From Snodgrassella alvi (GTDB lineage Bacteria; Pseudomonadota; Gammaproteobacteria; Burkholderiales; Neisseriaceae), in the NCBI RefSeq assembly GCF_040741455.2, contig NZ_CP160328.2, forward strand, positions 1,426,001 through 1,490,000: a stretch of 64,000 bases of DNA. Direction: 5' to 3'. A model generated the notes under the pieces. That model was given only the letters and a program-made list of their open reading frames with translations, was not told the origin of the DNA and made no database searches. Numbering within the stretch: the stretch's first letter is position 1; the number at the start of each line of letters is the position of its first letter. The position numbers were made by a program, and so were the translations under genes. This document shows positions 18,317 to 26,700 of the stretch, piece by piece.

Positions 18317-19389
18317 ACACCAGCTCAGACCATACCCCAATTGACTTCGTCCTGCCTTGGGTAGATGGCGGCGATCCCGCATGGCTGGCCGAAAAAAACC
18401 GCTGGCTGCCACAGCATCAGGGGCACAGCGACGCCGTCAGCAACAACCGCTATCAAGACTTCGGCACCTTGCGCTACGTTTTACGTTCCATCGAGCAAAA
18501 CTGCCCGTGGTATCACAAAATCTATCTGATTACCGCCAACCAGCGCCCACACTGGCTACAAACCAACCACCCGAAAATCGAAATCGTCAGCCATCAGCAG
18601 CTTTTTATCAGACCCCAGAACCTGCCCGTATTCAACTCATCCGCCATCGAGATGAATCTGGTCAATCTCAAAGGCCTGAGCGAGCACTTCGTCTACCTCA
18701 ATGACGATACTGTCATCCTTCGTCCCACCCCGCGCGAGCGCCTATTTCAGCATGGCCTGCCCGTCGACTTCCTTTGCCATGGCTGGCTCAAGCGCGGAAC
18801 CCTTTTCAGCCGTCTGCGTGGCCAAAACAGCTGGGTAGATGCCCTCAACAACAACATCCGCCTCATCAACCGTCAATTTCAGCCAGCCAGCCTCAGCAAA
18901 CCACAGCTTTTCGCCAGCAGCTACAGTCTGCGTGAAAAAATTAGCAACATCCTGCTCAAATATTTTTATCGTCATTACTTCTGGTTTGCCCACTGGCATC
19001 TACCCCAGCCCTATACCCGCCATACTCTGCAAGAAGTCTACCAGCACTTCGCCCCCGAAATTCTGGCCAGCACGGCCAACCGCTTCCGTGCTCCTAACGA
19101 CCTCACTATCTACCTCAACCGTTACTGGCAACTGGCCAGCGGTGCTTTCATCCCGCACAAATATAACGATGGGTACGTACGCAACATCAGCAATCTTGCC
19201 GACCTTAGCCATGCCATCGACCACTTGAATCAGCATCCCGAAATCCGCTTCGTCTGCCTCAACGACACCTGCACCAGCCCAAACAGCAACGAAGTAGCTC
19301 AGCTTATCCACGCGCAGCACACCTTCTACCAGCACTACCTCCCCAACCCAGCCTCATTCGAACTGAACAATAGCCAGACCCTGCTGTAA
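18313..19389 (+). CDS. Stealth-family capsular polysaccharide phosphotransferase
   Basis: A 358-residue member of the Stealth family, which forms phosphodiester-linked glycans by moving sugar-1-phosphates. CR1 is seen as IDFVLPWVDGGDPAW. CR2 covers RYQDFGTLRYVLRSIEQNCP, then HKIYLITANQRPHWL. The aspartate cluster FVYLNDDTVI follows, and a late CR3/CR4-like stretch includes RFVCLNDTC. The family is known from neisserial capsule polymerases and related proteins. The gene overlaps the GT32 gene by ATGA. A 152-nt gap separates it from the next transferase. It implies a phosphate-containing surface glycan; the sugar is unknown. Confidence 0.9.
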   Translation: MNTSSDHTPIDFVLPWVDGGDPAWLAEKNRWLPQHQGHSDAVSNNRYQDFGTLRYVLRSIEQNCPWYHKIYLITANQRPHWLQTNHPKIEIVSHQQLFIRPQNLPVFNSSAIEMNLVNLKGLSEHFVYLNDDTVILRPTPRERLFQHGLPVDFLCHGWLKRGTLFSRLRGQNSWVDALNNNIRLINRQFQPASLSKPQLFASSYSLREKISNILLKYFYRHYFWFAHWHLPQPYTRHTLQEVYQHFAPEILASTANRFRAPNDLTIYLNRYWQLASGAFIPHKYNDGYVRNISNLADLSHAIDHLNQHPEIRFVCLNDTCTSPNSNEVAQLIHAQHTFYQHYLPNPASFELNNSQTLL

Positions 19390-19541
19390 CAGACACAAAT
19401 GTAAAAAAATCAATACCAATCCTTGATTTTTCAGCACAACCCCACAGCACCCAGCAGGCAGCAGTCACCAGACAACATTGTTGCGATATAATAAACAAAT
19501 CTTGACAAACCACCGGCATACCTGCCACTGCTGCCAAGCCA

Positions 19542-20363
19542 ATGAATACGCAACCCTTTTCCGTTTTGCTCTCACTGTATGCACAGGAACAGCCACACTG
19601 GCTCAGTGCCTGTTTTGACAGCCTGTGCACGCAGAGCATACAGGCAGAAGAAATCATCGTCGTACTCGACGGCCTCATCGGCAGCAACCTGCAAGAGATA
19701 CTTAGCCAATACCAAACCCGCCTGCCCCTGCACATCATCCGGCTGCCTCAGCATGTTGGCCTTGGCCATGCCCTCAATGCCGGCCTCGAACACTGCCGGC
19801 ATGAATGGATTATGCGCATGGATACGGACGACATCTGTGCACCCGAGCGCTTTGCCCGCCAGTGGGCGTACATACAACAGCACCCCGATATTGCCTTCTT
19901 CAGCGGCCAGATAGCAGAATTCAATACCACCCCTGAACACACCAGCACCGTGCGGCAGGTACCCCTTAGCAACAATGCCATCAGACACTATGCCCAATGG
20001 CGAAACCCCATTAACCACATGGCTGTTGCCTACCGCAAAAGCGCCGTACTTGCCGTAGGCGGCTACCAGCACCACCAATGGATGGAAGACTACAACCTGT
20101 GGCTACGCTTGCTTGCCGCCGGCTATCAGGCTGCCAACCTACCCGAAATCCTCGTTTACGCCCGTGCTGGCCACAACATGCATGCACGCCGGCGCGGACT
20201 GAGCTACCTCAGCAGCGAATGGCAACTGCTGCGCCTTAAACGCCGCCTCCGCAGCCAGCCCCTGCTGCCAGCACTCAGCTGTTTTGCCCTGCGCGGCAGT
20301 AGCCGCCTATTGCCTACCAGCATGCTCACCCACCTCTACCAACATTTGCGCCTGAATAAATAA
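19542..20363 (+). CDS. Glycosyltransferase family 2 (AmsE-like)
   Basis: A 273-residue GT-A fold transferase. The N-terminal FSVLLSLYAQEQPHWLSACF and IIVVLDG, then the metal-binding RMDTDDI (residues about 91-97) and the acceptor-side MEDYNLWLRLL, are classic GT2 features and closest in style to amylovoran AmsE-type enzymes. It probably adds one sugar to the lipid-linked repeat unit. It ends 10 nt before the initiating transferase gene. Specificity is not determinable here. Confidence 0.88.
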   Translation: MNTQPFSVLLSLYAQEQPHWLSACFDSLCTQSIQAEEIIVVLDGLIGSNLQEILSQYQTRLPLHIIRLPQHVGLGHALNAGLEHCRHEWIMRMDTDDICAPERFARQWAYIQQHPDIAFFSGQIAEFNTTPEHTSTVRQVPLSNNAIRHYAQWRNPINHMAVAYRKSAVLAVGGYQHHQWMEDYNLWLRLLAAGYQAANLPEILVYARAGHNMHARRRGLSYLSSEWQLLRLKRRLRSQPLLPALSCFALRGSSRLLPTSMLTHLYQHLRLNK

Positions 20364-20373
20364 ACCCACTATC

Positions 20374-21612
20374 ATGCGAAGTTTACTGTCCTATAAAAGC
20401 CGCCTCTTTTTCGGTTCCTTGCTGGTCATGCTACTCCCTCTGGCCATCATGGAGCCCATCAAAGGCTTCTCACAAGGCCGAGCCGCCTTCATCACCAGCA
20501 TCATCCTTGCCGGCATCGCCCACCTACTCAACACAAAATCTCTGTCTGTATTCAGCAACTTTCCCGGCCGCAAATCCGCCGTTATCGCCCTGCCACATAC
20601 TTTCTTCTGGTTTTTCGGCATGTGGATGGCAGCCAAATTCTTCAACCTGCCTTACACCGTATGGTTCCTATTCATGGCCGGCTGCCTATCCCTCTTCCTG
20701 TGCATCGCCTACATCTACTACCGCAACAAATTTATCACCACCTATGCCTATTTACCCTACGGCCGTGCCATTAACGCAGATCAGCTACCCAACGTTAATT
20801 GGATCAAACTCACCAGCCCAGATCTCCCCGTAGCCACAAATATCAACGGCATCGTAGCTGACTTGCACGAACCCGAGCTTGACCACCATTGGCAAAAATT
20901 TCTCGCCAGCCAGACCCTCGCCGGCATGCCCGTATACAATATTCGTCAAGTAGAAGAATTCCTTACCGGCCGCGTTAAAATTCATCATCTGTACGAAAAC
21001 GACCTAGGCTCACTCCTACCCTCACCAACCTATGTACTGATAAAACGCTTAGCCGATATCCTTCTTATTCTTCTGTCTTGTCCCATTACCTTACCAGTAA
21101 TGCTTGTCACAGCCATCGCCATCAAACTTGAAAGCCCCGGTAGCGTTCTCTTTCGGCAAAACCGTGTCGGCCGCGGCGGCCATGAATTCTGTATATACAA
21201 ATTCCGCAGCATGTGCAGCGATTCCGAAAAAAATGGTGCCCAGATGGCACAACTAGGCGATAGCCGCGTTACCCGCATCGGCCATATCATCCGCAAAACC
21301 CGCATCGACGAATTGCCCCAGTTCTGGAACATTCTCAAAGGCGACATGAGCCTCATTGGCCCCCGTCCCGAACAAAAAATATTTGTCGACCGGTTTATTC
21401 AAGAAATTCCCTTTTACGACTACCGCCACATCGTCAAACCTGGCATCTCCGGCTGGGCTCAGGTCACACAGGGCTATGCCGCCGACACTGAACAAACCCA
21501 AATAAAAATCGAGCATGATTTTTACTACATTAAGCACTTTTCCTTTTCCCTCGACATCCTTATCTTCTTTAAAACCCTCAAAACCATGCTCACAGGCTTC
21601 GGAGCACGCTGA
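20374..21612 (+). CDS. Polyprenyl-phosphate sugar-1-phosphate transferase (initiating enzyme)
   Basis: A 412-residue membrane enzyme that should load the first sugar phosphate onto undecaprenyl phosphate. Helices occupy roughly residues 10-125, a soluble segment follows, then one helix (LADILLILLSCPITLPVMLV) leads into the bacterial sugar transferase domain: ESPGSVLFRQNRVGRGG, YKFRSM, TRIDELPQFWN, MSLIGPRPE and VKPGISGWAQV. This is the PglC/WcaJ/WbaP catalytic core. The reduced N-terminal part lacks the full CoA-binding-like domain of long WbaP proteins. It closes the locus; an AT-rich island starts just after. Confidence 0.9.
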   Translation: MRSLLSYKSRLFFGSLLVMLLPLAIMEPIKGFSQGRAAFITSIILAGIAHLLNTKSLSVFSNFPGRKSAVIALPHTFFWFFGMWMAAKFFNLPYTVWFLFMAGCLSLFLCIAYIYYRNKFITTYAYLPYGRAINADQLPNVNWIKLTSPDLPVATNINGIVADLHEPELDHHWQKFLASQTLAGMPVYNIRQVEEFLTGRVKIHHLYENDLGSLLPSPTYVLIKRLADILLILLSCPITLPVMLVTAIAIKLESPGSVLFRQNRVGRGGHEFCIYKFRSMCSDSEKNGAQMAQLGDSRVTRIGHIIRKTRIDELPQFWNILKGDMSLIGPRPEQKIFVDRFIQEIPFYDYRHIVKPGISGWAQVTQGYAADTEQTQIKIEHDFYYIKHFSFSLDILIFFKTLKTMLTGFGAR

Positions 21613-21705
21613 TCAAACAAAATATAAAAATGCTATCCATCAACTTTATAATCTAGATAATCAAAATTAAGAAAATTAATTTTTATCACCAGAAGGAAAC
21701 AAAAA

Positions 21706-22086
21706 ATGTTTAAACCTAATAGCGTTATTGTTTATGTCAAAGATGTCGATACTAGTACAGAATTTTACACAAAAATACTAGGGCGTCCTCCTATCAAAAC
21801 TTATCCTGGCTTCGCTGTATTTTTATTGAATGATAATTTTATTTTAGGGCTACAAGAGGCTGATAAAATAACGCCAAAGGCACCTAATCATTACGGTGGT
21901 TTTGAGTTGTCATTTAATGATGTAACAAAAAATGATGTAGATGAAATTTATTCGACATGGAAGAAATTAAACGTCAAAATTGAACTTGAACCACAAATGC
22001 TCGATTTCGGATACACATTTGTAGGAAATGATCCAGATGGTCATCGACTTCGTGTTTGTGCTACCGACACTTCAAAGTTTGAATAA
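21706..22086 (+). CDS. VOC-superfamily (glyoxalase/bleomycin-resistance-like) protein
   Basis: A 126-residue single-domain VOC protein: VIVYVKDVDTSTEFYTKILG at the N-terminus, GGFELSF in the middle, and VGNDPDGHRLRVC at the end. These give the paired beta-alpha-beta-beta-beta modules. Family members bind metal and act as dioxygenases, isomerases or drug-binding proteins; here the function is open. A good Shine-Dalgarno (AGAAGGAA) precedes ATG 21706. The base composition is far more AT-rich than the glycan genes just upstream, pointing to separate origin. Confidence 0.85.
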   Translation: MFKPNSVIVYVKDVDTSTEFYTKILGRPPIKTYPGFAVFLLNDNFILGLQEADKITPKAPNHYGGFELSFNDVTKNDVDEIYSTWKKLNVKIELEPQMLDFGYTFVGNDPDGHRLRVCATDTSKFE

Positions 22087-22152
22087 AAATTATCTTAAGA
22101 AATTAAAACAATGGGGAATTCATTATGTAGCCATTATTTATGATAAATTCAT

Positions 22153-22391
22153 TTGATTAAAAAAGTATAGTTGATTACGGGAGCATCTCGTGGCTTAGGT
22201 TTCGCTTGGCAAAATCTGCTCCGGCTCAAGGTGATTTGGTAATTGGTGTTGCAAAAAATATTAATAATTTAGATGTACTAAAACAAGAATATTCCTCAAA
22301 TTTCATTTCAGTCAGAAGGGTGTTATTAGTGAAGTATCAAGTAAAAGAAGGCATTAAATTATATAAAAGAATCGAAGTAGTAAATTGGTAG
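22153..22391 (+). pseudogene. Broken short-chain dehydrogenase (SDR) remnant
   Basis: From a TTG at 22153 the frame reads IKKV, an in-frame TAG at 22168-22170 where SDRs commonly have Trp, then LITGASRGLGFA, the SDR coenzyme-binding motif. At about 22206 the frame shifts to LAKSAPAQGDLVIGVAKN and continues through LDVLKQEYSSNFISV, again typical SDR sequence. It then loses the catalytic core and ends in a short tail resembling an SDR C-terminus (KRIEVVNW). One nonsense codon, one frameshift and a large internal deletion show it is dead. Confidence 0.72.
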
Positions 22392-22717
22392 CATTCCAGC
22401 TCAGAAGTAAAATAGTGCAATTTGTTTGCAAACAGGCATAATTCAACAGACCAAAAACAAATTAAATACAAAAAACATAAAAATAAAGCTAAAACCTATT
22501 TTTATATAATGATCCGTATAATCAATTGATACATAAAATCATATAATTACACAATTATCAATTTTTGATTGCTTGTATAGTATTAATTTTAAAATAAAAT
22601 ACCAAATATCGAGTACTGAACCAGAAAAAATAGAATTTTTTTATTAAAAATAATAATATACAAAAATTATTAAAAAATTTAGCAATTAAATTAAAACAAA
22701 TTTATTTTGGAGAAATT
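22392..22717. other. AT-rich spacer before the FAD oxidoreductase
   Basis: About 325 bp of very AT-rich DNA with no gene that I can support. It must contain the promoter for the two-gene unit starting at 22718. No operator is recognisable. Confidence 0.4.
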
Positions 22718-24163
22718 ATGTATGACATAGCTATAGTTGGATTTGGGGCGACTGGAGTTAGTTTAATCAAGCAGATACAAGATGAAATATATTCTCTTAA
22801 TCTAGATAAACCTAAAATTGCTATAATGAACCCTTTAAATAGCTTTGCCACAGGCCACGCTTTTGGCGATGCTGACAGTATTCATAAAGTTAACACCATT
22901 CCTCATTTATTGCCAGTTTCATCCTATGAACCTGACAGCTTTTATCACTGGTTGAAAAAAAATAAAATTATTACAGATAACTACCCAGCCAGACTACAAT
23001 TTTCTCGGTTTCTATCCCAGCTTTATCATCAAATAAATTCCGCTGATACACTTCACATTACAGAATTTCATAGCTCAGCTACCTCCATAGCCAAAGCAAA
23101 AGATAAATTTGTTATTGAAGATAGCAACCATCAAATTATACATTCAAAAACAGTCGTAATGTGCCTAGGTGCCAAATCTTCAGATAATTTTCCACAATTT
23201 TCTACCCAAAAAGGATTTATCCGTCATTTTAAAGAATATGACGATACTGACGGTAAAATCCTGATTGCTGGCAGTAGCCTAACAGCAATAGATGCTTTTA
23301 GATATGCTTATAGTAAGGGAAATCAAGATATTAACTTATTTTCAAGAAAAGGTTATTTACCTACCTGCATAAGCAGCAGCAACCAATATCACCCTGTATA
23401 TTTAACTTGGCAAAATATCATAATAAACAGTAAAAAATCTGGAGATATACTGAACACATTCATACATCTACTGAATAAAGAGATGGGTCAATTAAAAGTA
23501 GTAGGAGAATTCAGACAAGCCATGAATCTTTTACAAAAGGGGAAACATCAAGACTATTTTGAATTTTTACTGCAACGTGCCCAAGAAGCGAATCTTCCTT
23601 GTCAGGATATACTGGTTAGCACAAGACCCTATATGCATAAAATCTGGGCTTTGATGAATATCAAACAAAAACAGAAATTTATAAACACTTTAGGATCAAT
23701 TTGGGCAGCATGGCGCCATCCTGTTCCACAAAAGGTATTCGAAGAAATACATGAAGCTATCATAAATAACAGATTAAAATTTCATAAACTGATATCCGCT
23801 CCTACATTTAAAAAAAATAAATATATAATTTCAACGAAAAAAGGCACAATCAGCTCAGGAACATTCTGGGATGCTACTGGTGGCGGAAATAATCTTACTC
23901 TTATGAAAGATAGCTTATTAAGCTCTCTCAAAGAAAAAAATCTTATTGAACCTTGTCAAAGTGGTGGCATCAACATAAATGTCTCTACTATGGAATGCAT
24001 CGTTAACAATCAAGCCGTAAAGGGGCTATATAATCTAGGCCCATTAAATAAAGGATGTTTGTTTTCAACTAACGCCTATTGGTTTAATACCCAATGTGCG
24101 AATATTGTAGCGAAAAATATAATTCGACAGCTTTCATTAGCGGAACAAAAGGAAAACATATGA
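22718..24163 (+). CDS. FAD/NAD(P)-binding oxidoreductase (NAD_binding_9/YdhS-like)
   Basis: A 481-residue flavoprotein with N-terminal dinucleotide fold IAIVGFGATGVSLIKQI, a second nucleotide-binding turn ILIAGSSLTAIDAFRYA near residue 190, and ATGGG near residue 390 followed by a C-terminal YNLGPLNKGC. This layout matches the FAD-NAD(P)-binding (HCgU/YdhS-like) proteins, relatives of flavin monooxygenases; the substrate is unknown. SD GGAG precedes ATG 22718. It overlaps the next gene, a permease, by ATGA, so the pair is coupled. Both are strongly AT-rich compared with flanking genes, suggesting transfer as a unit. Confidence 0.8.
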   Translation: MYDIAIVGFGATGVSLIKQIQDEIYSLNLDKPKIAIMNPLNSFATGHAFGDADSIHKVNTIPHLLPVSSYEPDSFYHWLKKNKIITDNYPARLQFSRFLSQLYHQINSADTLHITEFHSSATSIAKAKDKFVIEDSNHQIIHSKTVVMCLGAKSSDNFPQFSTQKGFIRHFKEYDDTDGKILIAGSSLTAIDAFRYAYSKGNQDINLFSRKGYLPTCISSSNQYHPVYLTWQNIIINSKKSGDILNTFIHLLNKEMGQLKVVGEFRQAMNLLQKGKHQDYFEFLLQRAQEANLPCQDILVSTRPYMHKIWALMNIKQKQKFINTLGSIWAAWRHPVPQKVFEEIHEAIINNRLKFHKLISAPTFKKNKYIISTKKGTISSGTFWDATGGGNNLTLMKDSLLSSLKEKNLIEPCQSGGININVSTMECIVNNQAVKGLYNLGPLNKGCLFSTNAYWFNTQCANIVAKNIIRQLSLAEQKENI

Positions 24164-25029
24164 ACTTTTTCCTACCACTAATTTACTTGCTATGTGGTTT
24201 GATCGCAGGGAAAACAAGCTTTGATTTCAAACCACTACTTTCAAAGCTACTGACCAAATTCATTATCCCTATTGTCATCATCTATAATATAGCCACTAAC
24301 TTTAGCAGTATGAGTGTCGTGCTCGTTACCACTATCATAGTGATGACTTTGATGCTATTGCTAGGAAAAATAATTAAAATCAACCCTGTTGATAATCTAT
24401 GCTTCACTTACCTAAATATTGGCTGGCTGGGTCTACCCATAGCCGCCTCCCTTTTCGGTAATCAGGCCGCCACTATTTTTATTTCTGCCTATATCGGCAG
24501 TTCCATTATTGGCAACTCACTTGGTGCATGGCTACTTACAGGTATCAGATTTAATATACGCAAACTAATTCAAATGCCTCCTGTAATTGCGCTAATAATT
24601 GGAATAATTCTTTTACCATATAGCAGACAGATTGATTTAGAATTCAAGTTTATCTATAACATAGCTAAATTTTTAATGAGTTTTTTGGGTATGGCTGTAC
24701 TTGGCATGTGGTTAGCCAAAGCCAAAATTACCTTAAAAGATCTGCGTACCACTCTTTTTTTATTCCTAAAAAAAGTCGCCGGTTATTGTGGAATCATAAC
24801 CATCTTGCTGGCCTTTGCTCATCTATTCAAACAAAATGTTATTTTGCAAAACAGTCTAGCACTTTATTTGTTTTGCTTACTTCCCCCTGCGGCAAATATC
24901 ATTGTATTAGAAACTCATTATTTAGGCACCGGCCGCTCAGTTAAGCCCATCTCCTGTGGAACCTGTATTAGTGTCATAGCCATTAGCATTTATTCTTTAT
25001 GCATAATAATCATTAAACATATTACCTAA
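24160..25029 (+). CDS. AEC-like membrane permease
   Basis: A 289-residue polytopic protein of about 9-10 helices in the auxin-efflux-carrier/bile-acid-transporter style: LIYLLCGLIAGK at the start, FIIPIVIIYNIATNF, YLNIGWLGLPIAASLFG in helix 4, and a Pro-containing crossover near LPPAANIIVLE. The last matches the AEC family helix break. It lies downstream of the FAD enzyme and its ATG overlaps the enzyme stop, so the two are probably one functional unit: making or modifying a small molecule and moving it across the inner membrane. Direction and substrate are unknown. Confidence 0.78.
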   Translation: MNFFLPLIYLLCGLIAGKTSFDFKPLLSKLLTKFIIPIVIIYNIATNFSSMSVVLVTTIIVMTLMLLLGKIIKINPVDNLCFTYLNIGWLGLPIAASLFGNQAATIFISAYIGSSIIGNSLGAWLLTGIRFNIRKLIQMPPVIALIIGIILLPYSRQIDLEFKFIYNIAKFLMSFLGMAVLGMWLAKAKITLKDLRTTLFLFLKKVAGYCGIITILLAFAHLFKQNVILQNSLALYLFCLLPPAANIIVLETHYLGTGRSVKPISCGTCISVIAISIYSLCIIIIKHIT

Positions 25030-25196
25030 TCAACTAAAGCAACCAACAGCTATCTGCGTATGGATCTGAACTTTAAAAGCCTAATAATGATATATTAATA
25101 ATTAACTTGCTTATTTAATTTTCTTGTATCTTTCACGTATCCCTTTAACACAATCAGGCTATAATTAAAAGTTACTTATACATGAATTGAGGATTT

Positions 25197-25370
25197 ATGT
25201 ATAAGCATTATTGGATAAGTTGTATCTCTTTAATATTGATTAATTTTATTATTTTGTTTCCATTATTACGGATGATTTATGGCCATTTTGGTAACAGGTG
25301 GGGCTGGTTTTATTGGCTCCCACACTACAGTTCAGTTGTTAAATGCCGGCCACGATGTGGTTATTATTGA
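25197..25370 (+). CDS. Possible small membrane-peptide ORF overlapping galE
   Basis: A 57-codon frame with a good Shine-Dalgarno (GAGGA) upstream of ATG 25197 and a hydrophobic segment at residues 6-24 ([18 protein letters not shown]). It runs 92 nt into galE in another frame, where its sequence is no longer protein-like. It may be a leader peptide for galE or chance. A TATAAT at 25160-25165 is suitably placed upstream. Confidence 0.25.
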   Translation: MYKHYWISCISLILINFIILFPLLRMIYGHFGNRWGWFYWLPHYSSVVKCRPRCGYY

Positions 25371-26307
25371 TAATTTGTGCAATGCTTCAAGTGTAGTTTT
25401 AGAGCGTATCAAAGAGATTACTGGCAAGGAAGTCACGTTTTATCAGGGGGATATTCGTGATCGTGGTTTGCTGCAACAGATCTTTGCTCAGCACAGAATT
25501 GAAAATGTTCTGCATTTCGCCGGTCTGAAAGCGGTGGGCGAAAGTGTGCGCGAGCCTCTGAAATATTATGATAATAATGTCAGCGGCAGTTTGATTCTGG
25601 CAGAAGAAATGGCTAAAGCTGGTGTATTTAATCTGGTATTCAGCTCTTCGGCTACGGTTTACGGTACGCCAGCTACGGTACCTATTGATGAGTGTGCAGC
25701 TACCGGCGGCACAACTAACCCCTATGGTACGTCGAAGTATATGGTGGAACGGATGCTGATGGATATTCAGGCAGCCGATGCACGCTGGAGTGTGACGCTG
25801 CTGCGTTATTTTAATCCGGTGGGTGCGCATGAATCGGGACTGATGGGTGAAGACCCGAACGGAATTCCGAATAATCTATTGCCTTATATCTGTCAGGTAG
25901 CGGTAGGTAAGCTGGCTCAGTTGTCGGTATTTGGTGACGATTATGAGACGGCGGATGGCACAGGGGTGCGCGATTACATTCATGTGATGGATCTGGCTGA
26001 TGGCCATTTATCTGCTATGCGCGCTACTGCAAATCGCTCCGGTGTACATATTTACAATCTGGGTACGGGACAGGGCTATTCGGTGCTGGAAATTGTACGT
26101 GCTTTTGAAGCAGCCAGTGGACAAAAAATCCCTTATCAGATTGTGCCACGTCGCGCGGGCGATATTGCTGTGTGTTTTGCCAACCCTGAGCGTGCGGCGC
26201 AGGAGCTGGGCTGGCAGGCACAGCGTGATCTGGCCTGTATGATGGCGGATGCATGGCGCTGGCAACAGCAAAATCCGCAGGGCTATGGTGCTGATGCTGT
26301 GGCTTAA
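25279..26307 (+). CDS. galE: UDP-glucose 4-epimerase (GalE)
   Basis: A 342-residue extended SDR that interconverts UDP-glucose and UDP-galactose. Visible are the NAD motif [10 protein letters not shown], the DIRD segment, the catalytic SSSATVYG (Ser) and YGTSKYMVE (Tyr-x3-Lys), and NPVGAH, all standard for GalE; length matches the E. coli enzyme (338). It supplies UDP-galactose for LOS or capsule glycans and lies beyond the AT-rich island, 3.7 kb from the glycan locus it may serve. A weak ribosome-binding site precedes ATG 25279. A strong bidirectional terminator follows. Confidence 0.96.
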   Translation: MAILVTGGAGFIGSHTTVQLLNAGHDVVIIDNLCNASSVVLERIKEITGKEVTFYQGDIRDRGLLQQIFAQHRIENVLHFAGLKAVGESVREPLKYYDNNVSGSLILAEEMAKAGVFNLVFSSSATVYGTPATVPIDECAATGGTTNPYGTSKYMVERMLMDIQAADARWSVTLLRYFNPVGAHESGLMGEDPNGIPNNLLPYICQVAVGKLAQLSVFGDDYETADGTGVRDYIHVMDLADGHLSAMRATANRSGVHIYNLGTGQGYSVLEIVRAFEAASGQKIPYQIVPRRAGDIAVCFANPERAAQELGWQAQRDLACMMADAWRWQQQNPQGYGADAVA

Positions 26308-26327
26308 ATATTTGATTTGAGTAGTAT

Positions 26328-26482
26328 TTAAAACACCAGACCCACTGATTATGCAGTGGGTCTGGTGTTTTCGGTTTTTGAGTTTTGATGCAAAATTTAA
26401 CGCTAATCGCTAAGCCGCTCCTGAGATAAAGTTGATAGATGCTTGAGGTCTTTACCGGTTAACTATTGCTAACTAACTGGTG
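26328..26482 (-). ncRNA. Candidate Fur-repressed small RNA (NrrF-like architecture)
   Basis: Inferred from signals: a consensus-like promoter on the minus strand (26489-26516), an expected start near 26482, and an 18-bp intrinsic terminator ending near 26328. This defines a transcript of about 155 nt. The strand has no ATG anywhere between promoter and terminator, so it is unlikely to code for protein. A Fur box overlaps the promoter spacer, so transcription should rise when iron is short. Neisserial NrrF has the same logic (Fur-repressed, non-coding, targets iron-using enzymes), but I have not compared sequences and do not claim homology. Confidence 0.6.
26330..26371. terminator. Strong bidirectional terminator after galE
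   Basis: Perfect 18-bp stem (26330-26347 with 26354-26371; core ACACCAGACCCACTG) and 6-nt loop. Rightwards it is followed by TTTTCGGTTTTT and ends galE; leftwards it is followed by TTTTAAAT and would end the candidate sRNA. Confidence 0.93.
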
Positions 26483-26488
26483 ATGCTT

Positions 26489-26516
26489 ATTATAATATAA
26501 TGAGAATTATTATCAA
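26489..26516 (-). promoter_or_regulatory. Sigma70 promoter with Fur box in the spacer
   Basis: Minus strand: -35 TTGATA (26511-26516), 16-bp spacer, -10 TATAAT (26489-26494). Within it, 26501-26515 reads TGAGAAT-T-ATTATCA on the plus strand, one mismatch from the 7-1-7 Fur consensus TGATAAT-N-ATTATCA. Fur-Fe(II) bound here would block RNA polymerase. Confidence 0.72.
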
Positions 26517-26700
26517 TAACAATTTTTGTTTTTACATATTGTTTTTGTATCATGGATATAAGAATGCTGTTTGTGTTTGAAGGTGGTAGCCGGCATTTAC
26601 CCAGACGCTTCTTGTTTTCGGTATAATTGCCCACAGTTATTTTGTGTTTAAACCCTTTCTCTGTTTGTGCTTTTTGTCACAATTCTATTTGTTATCACAC

